Source of the DNA: Phlegmacium glaucopus
Taxonomy: Eukaryota > Basidiomycota > Agaricomycetes > Agaricales > Cortinariaceae
Length of the DNA: 26,948 nt
Assembly (NCBI GenBank): GCA_015039465.1
Contig: MU130494.1
Coordinates: 90,301-117,248, forward strand
Reading direction: 5' to 3'
Made by a program: the position numbers and the translations under genes. Positions 1 to 8,571 of this stretch are shown one piece after another; position 1 is the first letter of the stretch; each line of letters starts with the position of its first letter. The notes beneath the pieces were generated by a model. The model was given only the letters and a program-made list of their open reading frames with translations, was not told the DNA's origin and searched no databases.

Positions 1-815
1 TGTTATCCGCATTGCATGCACAAGCAGCTGTTCTGTTGATTGAAAAATATCTTGATTTACTGTTGTTCTGTGATTTATATATCATTGCAATTGGTATGTA
101 ATTTATATCATCTCTATATTTTCATTTCTCAAATTTGAATGTCATAGTTATGTGTCCTGATCGCAAAACAGGATGGTTCAAGGAGCATTTGAAATATTCA
201 GCTGCAGAAATCAAGAGGATCAAAACAATAGTTGTTAAGACATGGAAGTCAAAATATGCACCCCAGGATCAGCCAGAGAGCTCACAGGTTCAGAAGAAGG
301 ACAAGAGTCGCAAAGAGAAATTGGTATATTTCATCTCTTGATCATATTGTTACCTTTAACTCACATCACCTAGGAGTTTTCAAAGTGGGCAACCAACCCT
401 GATCAAGCACAGAAGAAACATGGATATGATCATATTGAAACCTACCTCAGTGAGCCCACACCTACCAAAGAATCTATTACTGCAGCTGGTGGTTATCTCA
501 ATTACTGGGCCACTGCTCTCAAGACACACCCTTCAGTTGCTCAGATGGAACTGGACTACATTTCTGCACCTGGTATTTCTAATATTATCTTCATGATTTT
601 ATCTAACCATATATACAGCAACATCTGTGGATGCAGAACGTGCATTTTCAATGGGTCGTCGCCAAGTAAACTTCATGCAACATAATATGAGTTCTCAGAC
701 CTTCCAATCACAAATGGCTGTTGGTTCATGGGTTAAAACACCCCTGAACCCTGGCCTCTCCAAAATTTCCAAAATTATTGCTGAGTACAACTCTAACTTG
801 TTTATGGTCATTTAA
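1..815 (+). mobile_element. hAT-family transposase, C-terminal part (5' end outside window)
   Basis: Four exons join in one open frame: 3-93, 148-323, 374-572 and 619-815, with GT..AG introns of 54, 50 and 46 bp. The last exon ends in a stop at 813-815. The C-terminal stretch around the second and third junctions has the hAT dimerisation signature: a 'YISAPATSVDAERAFS' run followed by GRRQVN, QH and a GSW motif. The word APATSVDAERAFS only appears after the third intron is removed, which supports that splice. The upstream exon ends in a residue run (IAIVMCPDRKTGWF) in the place where hAT proteins carry their conserved pre-dimerisation segment. No in-frame stop is visible, so the visible part is not obviously dead. 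The catalytic DDE residues would lie upstream, so function cannot be judged. Confidence 0.8.
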
Positions 816-829
816 ATTCTATTTCACAT

Positions 830-1013
830 TTCATTCTCAATTTATGTGTGCTGTCCTGATCAAACACTCTCTAATGCACCTAATTTTAAAGAAATTGGTC
901 CTGAGCTACCTAAATTAGTATGGTAGTTCTGGGAACCGTGGAAACCATACCATACCATACCATATTTGGTTGAACCGCGGTCGTCACACCAGTTGTTACC
1001 AGTTGTGACCATG
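830..1013. repeat. Probable 3' subterminal region of the hAT element
   Basis: Directly downstream of the hAT stop lies a short (CCATA)n-like run at about 943-965, then short words of the type GAACCGCGG and ACCAGTTGT/ACCAGTTGTG. Such clustered short repeats are common in hAT subterminal regions. No matching 5' terminus is in the window, so the element end is not defined. This is an inference from position. Confidence 0.3.
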
Positions 1014-1026
1014 CTAGTCCCTACTT

Positions 1027-1604
1027 GGGTCTGGACCAAATGGGTGGCCTGGTCCAGACAAAATGGGTAGCCATATATTGTTGGGTATCGGCCTGGGATG
1101 GAATGGGTGGCCTGCCAGAAAATAGTCTGGGGGGTCTGGACCAAAACGGGCAGAAATATATTGTTGGGTATTGGCCCAGGATGGAATGGGTAGCCTGCCA
1201 GAAAATATTCTGGGGCTTGGGTCTGGACCAAATATATTGTTGGGTATCAGCCTGGGATGGAATGGGTGGCCTGCCAGAAAATATTCTGGGGCTTGGGTCT
1301 GGACCAAATGGGTGGCCGGGTCCAGACAAAATGGGTAGCCATATATTGTTGGGTATCAGCCTGGGATGGAATGGGTAGCCTGCCAGAAAATATTCTGGGG
1401 CTCAGGTCTGGACTAAATGGGTGGCCCGGTCCAGACAAAATGGGTAGCCATATATTGTTGGGTATCGGCCTGGGATGGAATGGGTGGCCTGCCAGAAAAT
1501 ATTCTGGGGCTCGGGTCTGGACCAAATGGGTGGCCGGGTCCAGACAAAATGAATATATGGCTACCCATTTTGTCTGGACCTGGCCACCCATTTGGTCCAG
1601 ACCC
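1027..1604. repeat. Minisatellite array, about 109-bp unit, ending in an inverted copy
   Basis: Units begin with GGTCTGGACCAAATGGGTGG at about 1028, 1134, 1219, 1297, 1405 and 1515. The full unit is 108-109 bp (1297 to 1405 to 1515). The copies at 1134 and 1219 are internally shortened. Each full unit carries GGTCTGGACC near its start, the inverse word GGTCCAGAC shortly after, then CCATATATTGTTGGG and CCTGCCAGAAAATATTCTGG. The last copy is followed at once by an inverted copy, making a hairpin (1513-1551 against 1566-1604). Open frames on both strands across this stretch are repeat artefacts. Confidence 0.9.
1513..1604. repeat. 39-bp-arm palindrome closing the minisatellite
   Basis: The left arm 1513-1551 and right arm 1566-1604 are reverse complements over 39 bp with one mismatch, separated by a 14-nt loop. 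The arms are the first third of the minisatellite unit, so the array ends by inverting on itself. Confidence 0.9.
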
Positions 1605-1649
1605 GATATCGTGCACCAATACTGATTGGTAGCGTGAGAACAAAGCTTA

Positions 1650-2170
1650 AAAGTTGCCATCATGAAAATAAGCGGACTTTGAATTCACTTACCTATTTTG
1701 GAAGCAGCCCTGAATCGCGTTCCTGGTCAATAAAATCATTTGTTCGATGTTAACATCCTCATCACCCATCATATCCTCAATGTCTTCCACTATGCTCTCA
1801 ATCATTTACACTATCAACATGCTCCTTAACATCTACCATCCATTTGTCCCTTGGCTAGTGATACAACAAAGCGATCAATCTACTATTCACATCGGTCATC
1901 AGCTCGCGTTTGATCACATCTATGGCCCATCATTTCAAGAACGGCCTGTTTATGGATGCATCAGCTACATCTCCCATTATGTCAAAGGCTTTGTCATTGT
2001 TGTTGTGGCTATGGACCCACAAGTCTTCCCCTCAGCTATCTACCTTGCCATACCTTGCTCCTGGATCTCACTCAGTCCCCTATCCTCACTCATCTACCTC
2101 TTATCTTATCATTCACTGCCAAAACCATCATTCACGCGGCACCTGAAGCCTTCCCACCCTCTTTATGACA
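1650..2170 (-). pseudogene. Decayed minus-strand coding relic, family not recognised
   Basis: Read on the minus strand, two long coding-like stretches appear. One, about 2030-1815, reads DKAFDIMGDVADASINRPF and then WAIDVIKRELMTDVNSRLIALL, interrupted by two stops. The second, about 1800-1690, lies in another frame and reads VEDIEDMMGDEDVNIEQM followed by ILLTRNAIQGCFQNR, ending at a GTAAGT donor near 1693. The acidic, well-mixed composition and the donor argue that this was once an exon. Stops and a frame change show decay. Plus-strand frames over the same DNA are rich in S, I and P and look like shadows. I cannot assign a family. Confidence 0.4.
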
Positions 2171-2204
2171 ATTTAGGAAGTCCAAGAGGATCATGACTAA
2201 GCAA

Positions 2205-2575
2205 TACTTTATGGTCCCCCACCCTTTCCAATTGGAATTCCTTGGAAACATTTGGAATCCTTGGAATCCTTGGAAGTCCTTGGAATTCCAAATAATTCCA
2301 ATACTTTACTCTCCCCCCTTATTCCATATGGATTCCATGTGGAGTCCATATGGAATATGTTTGGCCTCATCATGGAATCTACATGGAATCTATGTGGAAT
2401 CCATATGGAATGGATATATTCCATGGAATCTATGTGGAATCCACATGGAATGGATATATTCCATGGAATCCATGTGGAATCCATATGGAATGGATATATT
2501 CCATGGAATCTATGTGGAATCCACATGGAATGGATATATTCCATGGAATCCATGTGGAATATATTTCAACCCATA
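2205..2575. repeat. GGAATTCC/GGAATCC composite minisatellite, copy 1
   Basis: The stretch opens with CCCCCACCCTTTCCAATTGG, then TTGGAATTCC/TTGGAATCC words. A non-repetitive anchor (about 2295-2325, containing ACTTTACTCTCCCCCC) follows, and then a 40-bp tandem array at 2391-2550. The four 40-bp units start at 2391, 2431, 2471 and 2511 and follow the order A-B-C-B, differing at two positions (T/CATGTGG and CATATGG/CCACATGG). Each unit contains self-complementary words such as CATATGG and CCATGG. Long open frames on both strands here are products of the period and not genes. Confidence 0.9.
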
Positions 2576-2580
2576 AATAA

Positions 2581-2652
2581 TGAACTTAAGAACTCAGAAT
2601 CTAATCAATTATTCCAGTCTGTCAGTCTCCTTAGATTTATATCAAGGTAAGA

Positions 2653-2687
<35 letters not shown>

Positions 2688-2900
2688 GATATCAATTTAG
2701 AAGGTACTATTTTACTTCATTTTTATTTTTTTATTGGTAATATATATATATATATTGTGTTCAATATTACATTAGTACTAATAACTTATTAAAATACTAA
2801 AATAAAATAAAATAACTTCACTCTATGCTGCTGCTGTCCTAAAAATTAAAAAAATTAGCCCACCAGAGGGGTGTTGCCATCATAATATATTAAAATTAAA
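2581..2900. other. AT-rich low-complexity stretch, no gene
   Basis: Contains an (AAT)n run passing into (ATT)n at about 2651-2687, a (TA)n run near 2740-2756 and TAAAATAAAA repeats. An imperfect GC-rich hairpin-like word (GCCCACCAGAGGGG) at 2858-2872, followed by GTTGCCATCAT, resembles the hairpins described further right. Nothing coding is visible. Confidence 0.7.
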
Positions 2901-2929
2901 ATCAAAATACCAGTGGTCATCGTCATAGT

Positions 2930-3122
2930 CTTAAATGGAGGGGATAGTTGTCATTGGACGTTGTGCGCATCGTCGTACGTGTTGTTAGTTGTTGTGTGCG
3001 TCGTCGTATGCGTTGTTGGTCGTCGTGCACGTCATTGTATGTGTCTTTGGTGGTCGTACATGTTGTTGGTGGTCATGTGCGTCTTCGTACACGTTGTTGG
3101 TCGTTGTGCGTGTCGTTGTACC
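2930..3122. repeat. Degenerate GTCGT/GTTGTTGG tandem repeat
   Basis: Imperfect units built from GTCGTCGT, GTTGTTGGT and CGTGTGCGT succeed each other at roughly 35-40 nt spacing. Apparent open frames rich in V and C arise from the repeat. Confidence 0.7.
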
Positions 3123-3125
3123 AAT

Positions 3126-3771
3126 AGTAGCTACCATACAATATCATATTTCTAGGGCAATTGCCACGGACCTGTTGTGTTATTTGCCCAGGGTTTATGA
3201 AAGGCCAATCTTTCATTATTTCATTCATTTCATTACTTTCATAACCCCCTGCTCTTTCATTTCATTCATTTCATTACTTTCATAACCCTCTGCTCTTTTA
3301 TTTCTTTCATAATCATCTCCTTTTTATTTCTTTCATAACCCTCCACTCTCATTATTTCATAATATCCCATATATCAATGATATAAGTTAGGAACAAATAA
3401 AGGTACACATCCATTAAATGGCTCTATATTGAGTAATACCCTACATAAACTTCAAATTATGGCCTCTCAGAGAAATTCAGTTAGGGTTCAGTTAGGGTTC
3501 AGGTTAGGGTCAGGTTAGGGTCTTGTTAGGGTCTTGTTAGAGTTAGGGAATATCAGTTATTTCAAGGAAGGTTATGAGTTAAGGTTAGGTTATGAAATAA
3601 ATGAATGCAGAGAGTTATGAAACAAGGTTATGAAAGATATGAAATAGGCAGGGTTATGAAAGGAATGAAAGGAATGAAATAATGAAAGATTGGCCTTTCA
3701 TAAACCCTGGGCAAATAACACAACAGGTCCGTGGCAATTGCCCTGGAAATATGATAACGATGGTAGCTACC
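3126..3771. mobile_element. Foldback (long-inverted-repeat) element with TTAGGG-like core
   Basis: The left arm, from GTAGCTACCA at 3126 through GGGCAATTGCCACGGACC and TTTGCCCAGGGTTTATGAAA to the (TTTCATTAC)n run near 3250, is the reverse complement of 3650-3771. The inner ATTTCATAAC/GTTATGAAA repeats also pair more loosely, out to about 3360 and 3560. Both ends carry GTAGCTACC. No coding sequence lies inside. The centre (3480-3548) is a TTAGGG-like array. Flanking target duplications are not evident. Confidence 0.75.
3480..3548 (+). repeat. TTAGGG-containing 11-bp repeat
   Basis: Five successive units of about 11 bp (GTTAGGGTTCA, GTTAGGGTCAG, GTTAGGGTCTT types) end in GTTAGAGTTAGGG. TTAGGG is the telomere repeat of most basidiomycetes, but here it is embedded in a longer unit at the core of the foldback element. 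Confidence 0.8.
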
Positions 3772-3845
3772 ACTCTGTTTGTAGTTTGTACATAACCTAT
3801 ATAATGTGTCAGCAGTGAATTATAATAAAATAGATAAATAAAATA

Positions 3846-3864
3846 CCCCCCCATTAGGGGGGGG
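3846..3864. repeat. C-tract/G-tract hairpin 1
   Basis: Seven C, ATTA, then eight G, followed by GTTACC. It is preceded by a unit containing ATAATGTGTCAGCAGTGA. Confidence 0.8.
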
Positions 3865-3985
3865 TTACCATATCATCATTTGTTGTTGTTGTTGTACATA
3901 GTGTATGTTGCCGCCATCGTCGTCGTAGGTTCGTAAATGGCTATATAACGTGTCAGTAGTGAGTTATAGAAATAAGATTAAAAAA

Positions 3986-4005
3986 CCCCCTCTAATGAGG
4001 GGGGG
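3986..4005. repeat. C-tract/G-tract hairpin 2
   Basis: CCCCCTC, loop TAAT, GAGGGGG, followed by GTTACCGTTGTT. The preceding unit (ATAACGTGTCAGTAGTGA) matches that of hairpin 1. Confidence 0.85.
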
Positions 4006-4184
4006 TTACCGTTGTTAAGTCGTCATTTGGGTTTGTTGTTGTTTGGGTTTGTGGTTGTTCATGTTTGTGGTTGTTCGCGTTTGTGTTCATCTGTGTTTGT
4101 TTGTGCTCATTGTTGTTATTGTAAGCTGTATGCCTGTTATAATGTGTTATTAGTGAAATAAAATAGGAATAAAATAAAAAATAT

Positions 4185-4200
4185 CCCCCTTGTGAGGGGG
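4185..4200. repeat. C-tract/G-tract hairpin 3
   Basis: CCCCCTTGTGAGGGGG followed by GTTACTGTTGCTGG, preceded by ATAATGTGTTATTAGTGA. This is the third copy of the same arrangement, spaced about 140-200 bp apart with TTG-rich spacers. Confidence 0.8.
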
Positions 4201-4485
4201 TTACTGTTGCTGGTTGTGGGTGGTCCTTGTTGTTATGGCAGCTGTTGAAATGGGTGTTGTCGAAACAGGTGGTGGTAGTGGTGATGGTGGTGTGAGAAAC
4301 AAACAATGAGCTCAACAAACAGTGATGACCACATGTGATGTGGTCACATGATCACACCCCACACACTAAACAAAATACATGATCTTGATAGCAGCATGCC
4401 ATTGCCATCAAGGCTTGGTATATTATATAATTTAGCATAAGTGTACTATTTTTCTAGTAAAGTCAGATGATTCATTTTCTAAGCT
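4201..4485. other. Non-coding spacer
   Basis: GT- and TG-rich sequence, then a short palindromic stretch around 4325-4355 (CACATGTGATGTGGTCACATG). No gene, RNA or element end recognised. Confidence 0.6.
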
Positions 4486-4489
4486 TGCA

Positions 4490-4797
4490 ACTCAATTCTG
4501 CTCAGAATCTGTATTCCATATGGACTCTACTGGATTCCATATGGATTCCACTGGAATTTCTATATTCCATGTGGAATCCATATGGAATCCAGTGGAATAA
4601 AGGTGTGGATTCCATGTGGATTCCAGGTGGACATTCCACCATTCCATCACCATTCCATATGAATTCCATGTGGAATGGAGAGCCCAAAATGAGTGGGATC
4701 TCAGCCAAAACATATTCCATATGGAATGATGGAATCCATGTGGAATCCATGTGGAATTGGGTGGATTCCATGTGGAATAAGGGGGGAGAGTAAAGAC
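4490..4797. repeat. GGAATCCATATGG-type minisatellite, copy 2
   Basis: A degenerate array of ATTCCATATGGA/GGAATCCATGTGG words. It ends at about 4775-4797 with AATAAGGGGGGAGAGTAAAG, which is the reverse complement of the anchor in copy 1 (2295-2325). This copy is therefore the same composite in inverted orientation. Open frames here are artefacts of the repeat. Confidence 0.85.
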
Positions 4798-4799
4798 CT

Positions 4800-5010
4800 C
4801 AATAATTCCAATTGTTTCCAAGATGTTTCCAAGGAATTCCAAATGTTTCCAAGTAATTCCAATTGTTTCCAAGATTATTTCCAATTTTATTCCAACTGTT
4901 TCCAAGGAATTCCAAATGTTTCCAAGGAATTCCAAATGTTCCTAAATGTTTCCAAGGAATTCCAAATGTTCCAAGTGTTTCCAAGTAATTCCAAGGATTC
5001 CAATTGCCAA
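4800..5010. repeat. TTCCAAGGAATTCCAAATG minisatellite in the left arm
   Basis: Imperfect units of about 17-20 bp alternating TTCCAAG, GAATTCC and AAATGT. The reverse complement occupies 7430-7640 in the right arm. Confidence 0.85.
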
Positions 5011-5076
5011 CTTCCTAATCAAGTAATTAATCACCTGACTTGTAGCATATGACAAATAAAAGAATACCAGTAAGGA

Positions 5077-5152
5077 GGATTGAACCAAAGACCTTGAGAA
5101 AAGTCATGTGACATAATTCCCACACTGCATCAGTGATCTACCAACTGCACCA
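5077..5152 (-). promoter_or_regulatory. tRNA-like pol III A and B boxes, left arm
   Basis: On the minus strand TGGTGCAGTTGG (5152-5141) fits the A-box pattern and GGTTCAATCC (5086-5077) fits the B-box pattern, 54 nt apart. The sequence between does not fold into a proper tRNA: the T-stem does not pair. It is at best a tRNA-derived, SINE-like promoter. Confidence 0.4.
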
Positions 5153-5330
5153 TCATTGCTTGTATATATATAAAAACTAATGGTTATATATACCCTTCCC
5201 ACCTGACCAAATAATATATTCTGGCACTTGCTGAAGGGCTACTACCATGTATTATATACCAAAATGTTCAGCAAAATGAGGGGAATCCATTGGTAATAAA
5301 ATCGCGATGTGATACCACTTTTATATGCAG

Positions 5331-5660
5331 TTATATGCGAAATACTGCAGAATATACAGTAAAACAATGCGCTCTATGCTTATAAATGAGCCTAACATGA
5401 CGCACCATATACCGATAGAATCGTGCTAATACCAGTTTTCAGAATATATATAAATCACGTGCATGCGCCATGTCTGGTGTGTGTTTTTACACATTTTATA
5501 TGTTTTAATATTGAAAAAGGGCTTATATTCCCACGCTCATAGTATGGTTAGATTCACTAGCAGTGTAGCTTTCTATCGGTATAAGGTGCGTCATGTTCGG
5601 CTCATTTATAAGCATAGAGCGCATTGTTTTACTGTATATTCTGCAGTATTTCGCATATAA
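5331..5660. mobile_element. Nested 330-bp foldback element (MITE-like)
   Basis: Two 90-bp terminal inverted repeats (5331-5420 and 5571-5660, beginning TTATATGCGAAATACTGCAG) differ at only two positions and flank a 150-bp centre. The matching place in the right arm of the big inverted repeat (about 7093-7110) lacks it, so the empty site is visible. The ends TTATA/TATAA overlap the TA-rich target, so the exact duplication (TA or TATA) cannot be fixed. No coding capacity. Confidence 0.85.
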
Positions 5661-6066
5661 CTATGCTTGGCGAAGTGGGGAAGTATTCAAACATTATATA
5701 ATTTTGCCCACAGAAATATATTTTGTTTGCGAAAATATTTTAACTCCCCCAAAATATTATATTGTAAATTCCTTCAACATTATGAAGGCCCCGAATATTT
5801 TAGGTGCTCCCAGAACATTTAAATATGTGCCTAAATGTTCATTTCACTGCCCTGAATTAATTTTTTTACTGCCCACATATTATTAGACTGCCCCAAAAAC
5901 ATTTTGGTATCCCCACAAACTTATTCACTGCTCCGAAAATATTTTATTTGTACCCAGAATTTATTGTGTTATATGCGCGAATTTTTTGTTTTCAGCCATT
6001 TTGGGAACGCCGTGATGCCGTGATGATGTAAATGATCCAGAGGTGGCAGCTTCGGCACTGCAGGTG

Positions 6067-6699
6067 GAGTCTAAAATAAAATGGCTTGGCAACGCTTTGC
6101 CACAAGATCACACCATGTCGCAAGTCAGCAACGACACTGGCATTGCAAGATTGTTCATGTATATGTATGCCAGGTGAAAAGATCTGGGGCATTCAGATCC
6201 ATGCATTGCAACACAGTAACAAAGTCTAATAATTTAGTAATAAATCCTCACATTGCTGTGAGATTGGCCCTGAAGTCTTCTGCAGAACCTTCTCTGTGGA
6301 TTTTCATCTTGAGGCAGTAAGGCTTTGTGTCCCGGTGCCTGGTATTTTTCCCTGTGTAATGGTTCACCCAGGTCTTAGGGCAGCACCTTCAAATTTTGCT
6401 TTCACAACACTGGGGGAGTTGTGCTGCCAAAATTCTATGAAAATGAGTGCCACTTAGGGGTTCATGCTTAGGATTCTCAAAATCTTGTCATTTTCAATTT
6501 CTATCAAAACTCAGCCAAATCATACATTTTAAGGTGAGGAATGCATCTACTCCTCAAGGCGGTTCTAACGCACCCAAAATCGTCGTTGTAGGCCTAGCGG
6601 ATCCTGAGATAATTCATTCAGAACTTTTGACATCAGAATTTGGCCACATGTGACATGATGTGACCCCTGACACCAAGCCACTTGAAACTCCGTTTACAA
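6067..6699. other. Central spacer of the large inverted repeat
   Basis: Single-copy sequence between the arms. The first 25 bp on each side still pair loosely (a GGAGT..AA..TGGCTTGG word on both sides). A plus-strand open frame of 68 codons at 6447-6653 includes APKIVVVGLADPEIIHSELL, which looks protein-like but has no recognisable domain and no intron support. I treat it as unproven. Confidence 0.5.
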
Positions 6700-7279
6700 T
6701 GCCAAAGCTGCCACCTCTGGATCATTTACATCATCACGGCATCACGGTGTTCCCAAAATGGCTGAAAACAAAAAATTCGCGCATATAACACAATAAATTC
6801 CGGGTACAAATAAAATATTTTCGGAGCAGTGAATAAGTTTGTAGGGATACCAAAATGTTTTTGGGGCAGTCTAATAATATGTGGGCAGTAAAAAAATTAA
6901 TTCAGGGCAGTGAAATGAACATTTAGGCACATATTTAAATGTTCTGGGAGCACCTAAAATATTCGGGGCCTTCATAATGTTGAAGGAATTTACAATATAA
7001 TATTTTGGGGGAGTTAAAATATTTTCGCAAACAAAATATATTTCTGTGGGCAAAATTATATAATGTTTGAATACTCCCCCACTTCGCCAAGCATATATAA
7101 CTGCATATAAAAGTGCGTATCACATTGCAATTTTATTACCAATGGATTCCCCTCATTTTTCTGAACATTTTGATATATAATACATGGTAGTAGCCCTTCA
7201 ACAAGTGCCAGAATATATTATTTAGTCAGGTGGGAGGGGTATATATAACCATTAGTTTTTATATATATACAAGCAATGA

Positions 7280-7355
7280 TGGTGCAGTTGGTAGATCACT
7301 GATCCAGTGTGGGAATTATGTCACATGACTTTTCTCAAGGTCTTTGGTTCAATCC
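7280..7355 (+). promoter_or_regulatory. tRNA-like pol III A and B boxes, right arm
   Basis: TGGTGCAGTTGG (7280-7291) and GGTTCAATCC (7346-7355), 54 nt apart. They are the mirror copy of the boxes in the left arm, so both copies would direct transcription outward, toward the minisatellite ends. Confidence 0.4.
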
Positions 7356-7429
7356 TCCTTACTGGTATTCTTTTATTTGTCATATGCTACAAGTCAGGTG
7401 ATTAATTACTTGATTAGGAAGTTGGCAAT

Positions 7430-7650
7430 TGGAATTCTTGGAAACACTTGGAATTCCTTGGAAACATTTGGAATTCCTTGGAAACATTTGGAATTCCTTG
7501 GAAACAGTTGGAATGAAATTGGAAATAATCTTGGAAACAATTGGAATTACTTGGAAACAATTGGAATTACTTGGAATTCCAAGGATTCCAAATGTTTCCA
7601 AATGTTTCCAAGGAATTCCAAAGGATTCCAATTGGAAAGGGTGGGGGACT
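7430..7650. repeat. TTGGAATTCCTTGGAAACA minisatellite in the right arm
   Basis: Inverse of the left-arm array. The outer end (about 7625-7665, CCAATTGGAAAGGGTGGGGG then GTAAAGTATTGGG) is the reverse complement of 2201-2240, which ties this site to composite copy 1. Confidence 0.85.
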
Positions 7651-7683
7651 GTAAAGTATTGGGATTGAGGGTGATGAGGATTG

Positions 7684-8430
7684 CGAATACCAAACTGACC
7701 AAAAAGGTAAAACCAGATCCTGAAAGAGGGAGTTGTTAGCTTTCAAATGCACCATTGAACATTGAAAATGACCTGAAAATAACCAATGTTGCTCCATTTC
7801 AATCTACCTCCTATTAATGGGGCCCTTGTATTTGCAGTGTGTATAATGGAACAAATACCAAACTGACTGAAAAGGTAAAACCAGATCCTGAAACAGGAAA
7901 TTGTTAGCTTTTAAATGTGCCATTAAACATTGAAAAGACATGAAACTCACCAACATTGCTCCATTTCAATCTACCTCCTATTGATGAGGCCCTTGTATTT
8001 GCAGTGTGTATAACGGAACAAATACCAGACTGACCAAAAAGGTAAAACCAGATCCTGAAAGATAAAATTGTTAGCTTTCGAAGCTGAAACTCACCAACAT
8101 TGCTCTATTTCAATCTACCTCCTTTATTGATGGGGCCCTTGTATTTGAAGTGTGTATAACAGAATGAATACTAAATCAACCAGAAAATTAAAACCAGATC
8201 CTAAAAGAGGTAGTTATTAGCTTTTAAACCCATTATTGAATGTTAAAAACAACCCAGAAATGACCGACATTGCACCATTTCAATCTACCTCCTACTGATT
8301 TGGCCCCCTGCATTTGCAGTGTGTATAACAGAATGAATACCAAACTGACCGAAAAGGTGAAACCAGATCCTGAAAGAGGGAATCGTTAGCTTTTGAACGC
8401 GCCATTGAACATTGAAAACAACCCAAAAGT
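7684..8430. repeat. Tandem repeat of about 167 bp, 4.5 copies
   Basis: Units start with GAATACCAAACTGACC at about 7685, 7853, 8019, 8165 and 8335 (periods 168, 166, 146 and 170). Each contains AAAACCAGATCCTGAAA, TTGTTAGCTTT, CATTGAACATTGAAAA, CCATTTCAATCTACCTCCT and TTGTATTTGCAGTGTGTATA. The fourth period is shortened. No coding frame is conserved between the units. Confidence 0.9.
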
Positions 8431-8571
8431 GTGCACTACATGGATGCTATGGAACTATGACTTACTATAAGTGTGAGGGTGAAGGATATGTCCTGCTGGC
8501 ATGAAGTTCCCACCAACCTTACTGCTAGTAAAGCAATTGTCAATGGTGCAAAAACATCATAGGTGGGATTT

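Larger units (their letters stand above)
4800..7650. mobile_element. Large inverted-repeat element (left arm about 4800-6061, right arm about 6700-7650)
   Basis: From the minisatellite outward ends, through a unique segment (5010-5330) and an A/T-rich segment (5661-6061), the left arm is the reverse complement of the right arm. Matching landmarks are CATATGCTACAAGTCAGG with its inverse at 5030-5052, GGTGGGAAGGG/CCTCCCACC near 5195 and 7225, and CCAGAGGTGGCAGCTT near 6041 with AAGCTGCCACCTCTGG near 6703. The left arm is longer only because a 330-bp foldback element sits in it. Arms differ by scattered point changes. Open frames seen on opposite strands in the two arms (5710-5886 and 6871-7053) are the same sequence read twice; with no sign of selection I do not call them genes. 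Confidence 0.85.

Noticed and set aside
860..1663. Several overlapping open frames on both strands (up to 138 codons)
   Set aside because: They follow the 109-bp repeat period, are rich in G, P and W in every frame, and repeat the same peptide; a product of repeat composition.
1747..2196. 149-codon plus-strand frame
   Set aside because: Composition (S, I, P, Y rich) is that of an antisense shadow; the minus strand shows more protein-like segments.
2209..2650. Open frames rich in M, E, S, W, N over the GGAATCC arrays
   Set aside because: Translation of the 40-bp tandem units with no independent coding evidence; the same holds at 4467-4935 and 7344-7739.
2913..3285. Cys/Val-rich frames that might suggest a small secreted protein
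   Set aside because: Arise from the GTCGT/GTTGTTGG repeat and run into the foldback arm; no signal peptide or conserved cysteine spacing.
3840..4210. CRISPR array or intrinsic bacterial terminators
   Set aside because: Only three hairpins with irregular spacing and similar flanks in a eukaryotic sequence; no repeat-spacer regularity and no cas genes.
7278..7365. Functional tRNA gene
   Set aside because: A and B boxes are present, but the acceptor and T stems do not pair and the anticodon arm is ambiguous; at most a tRNA-derived relic.
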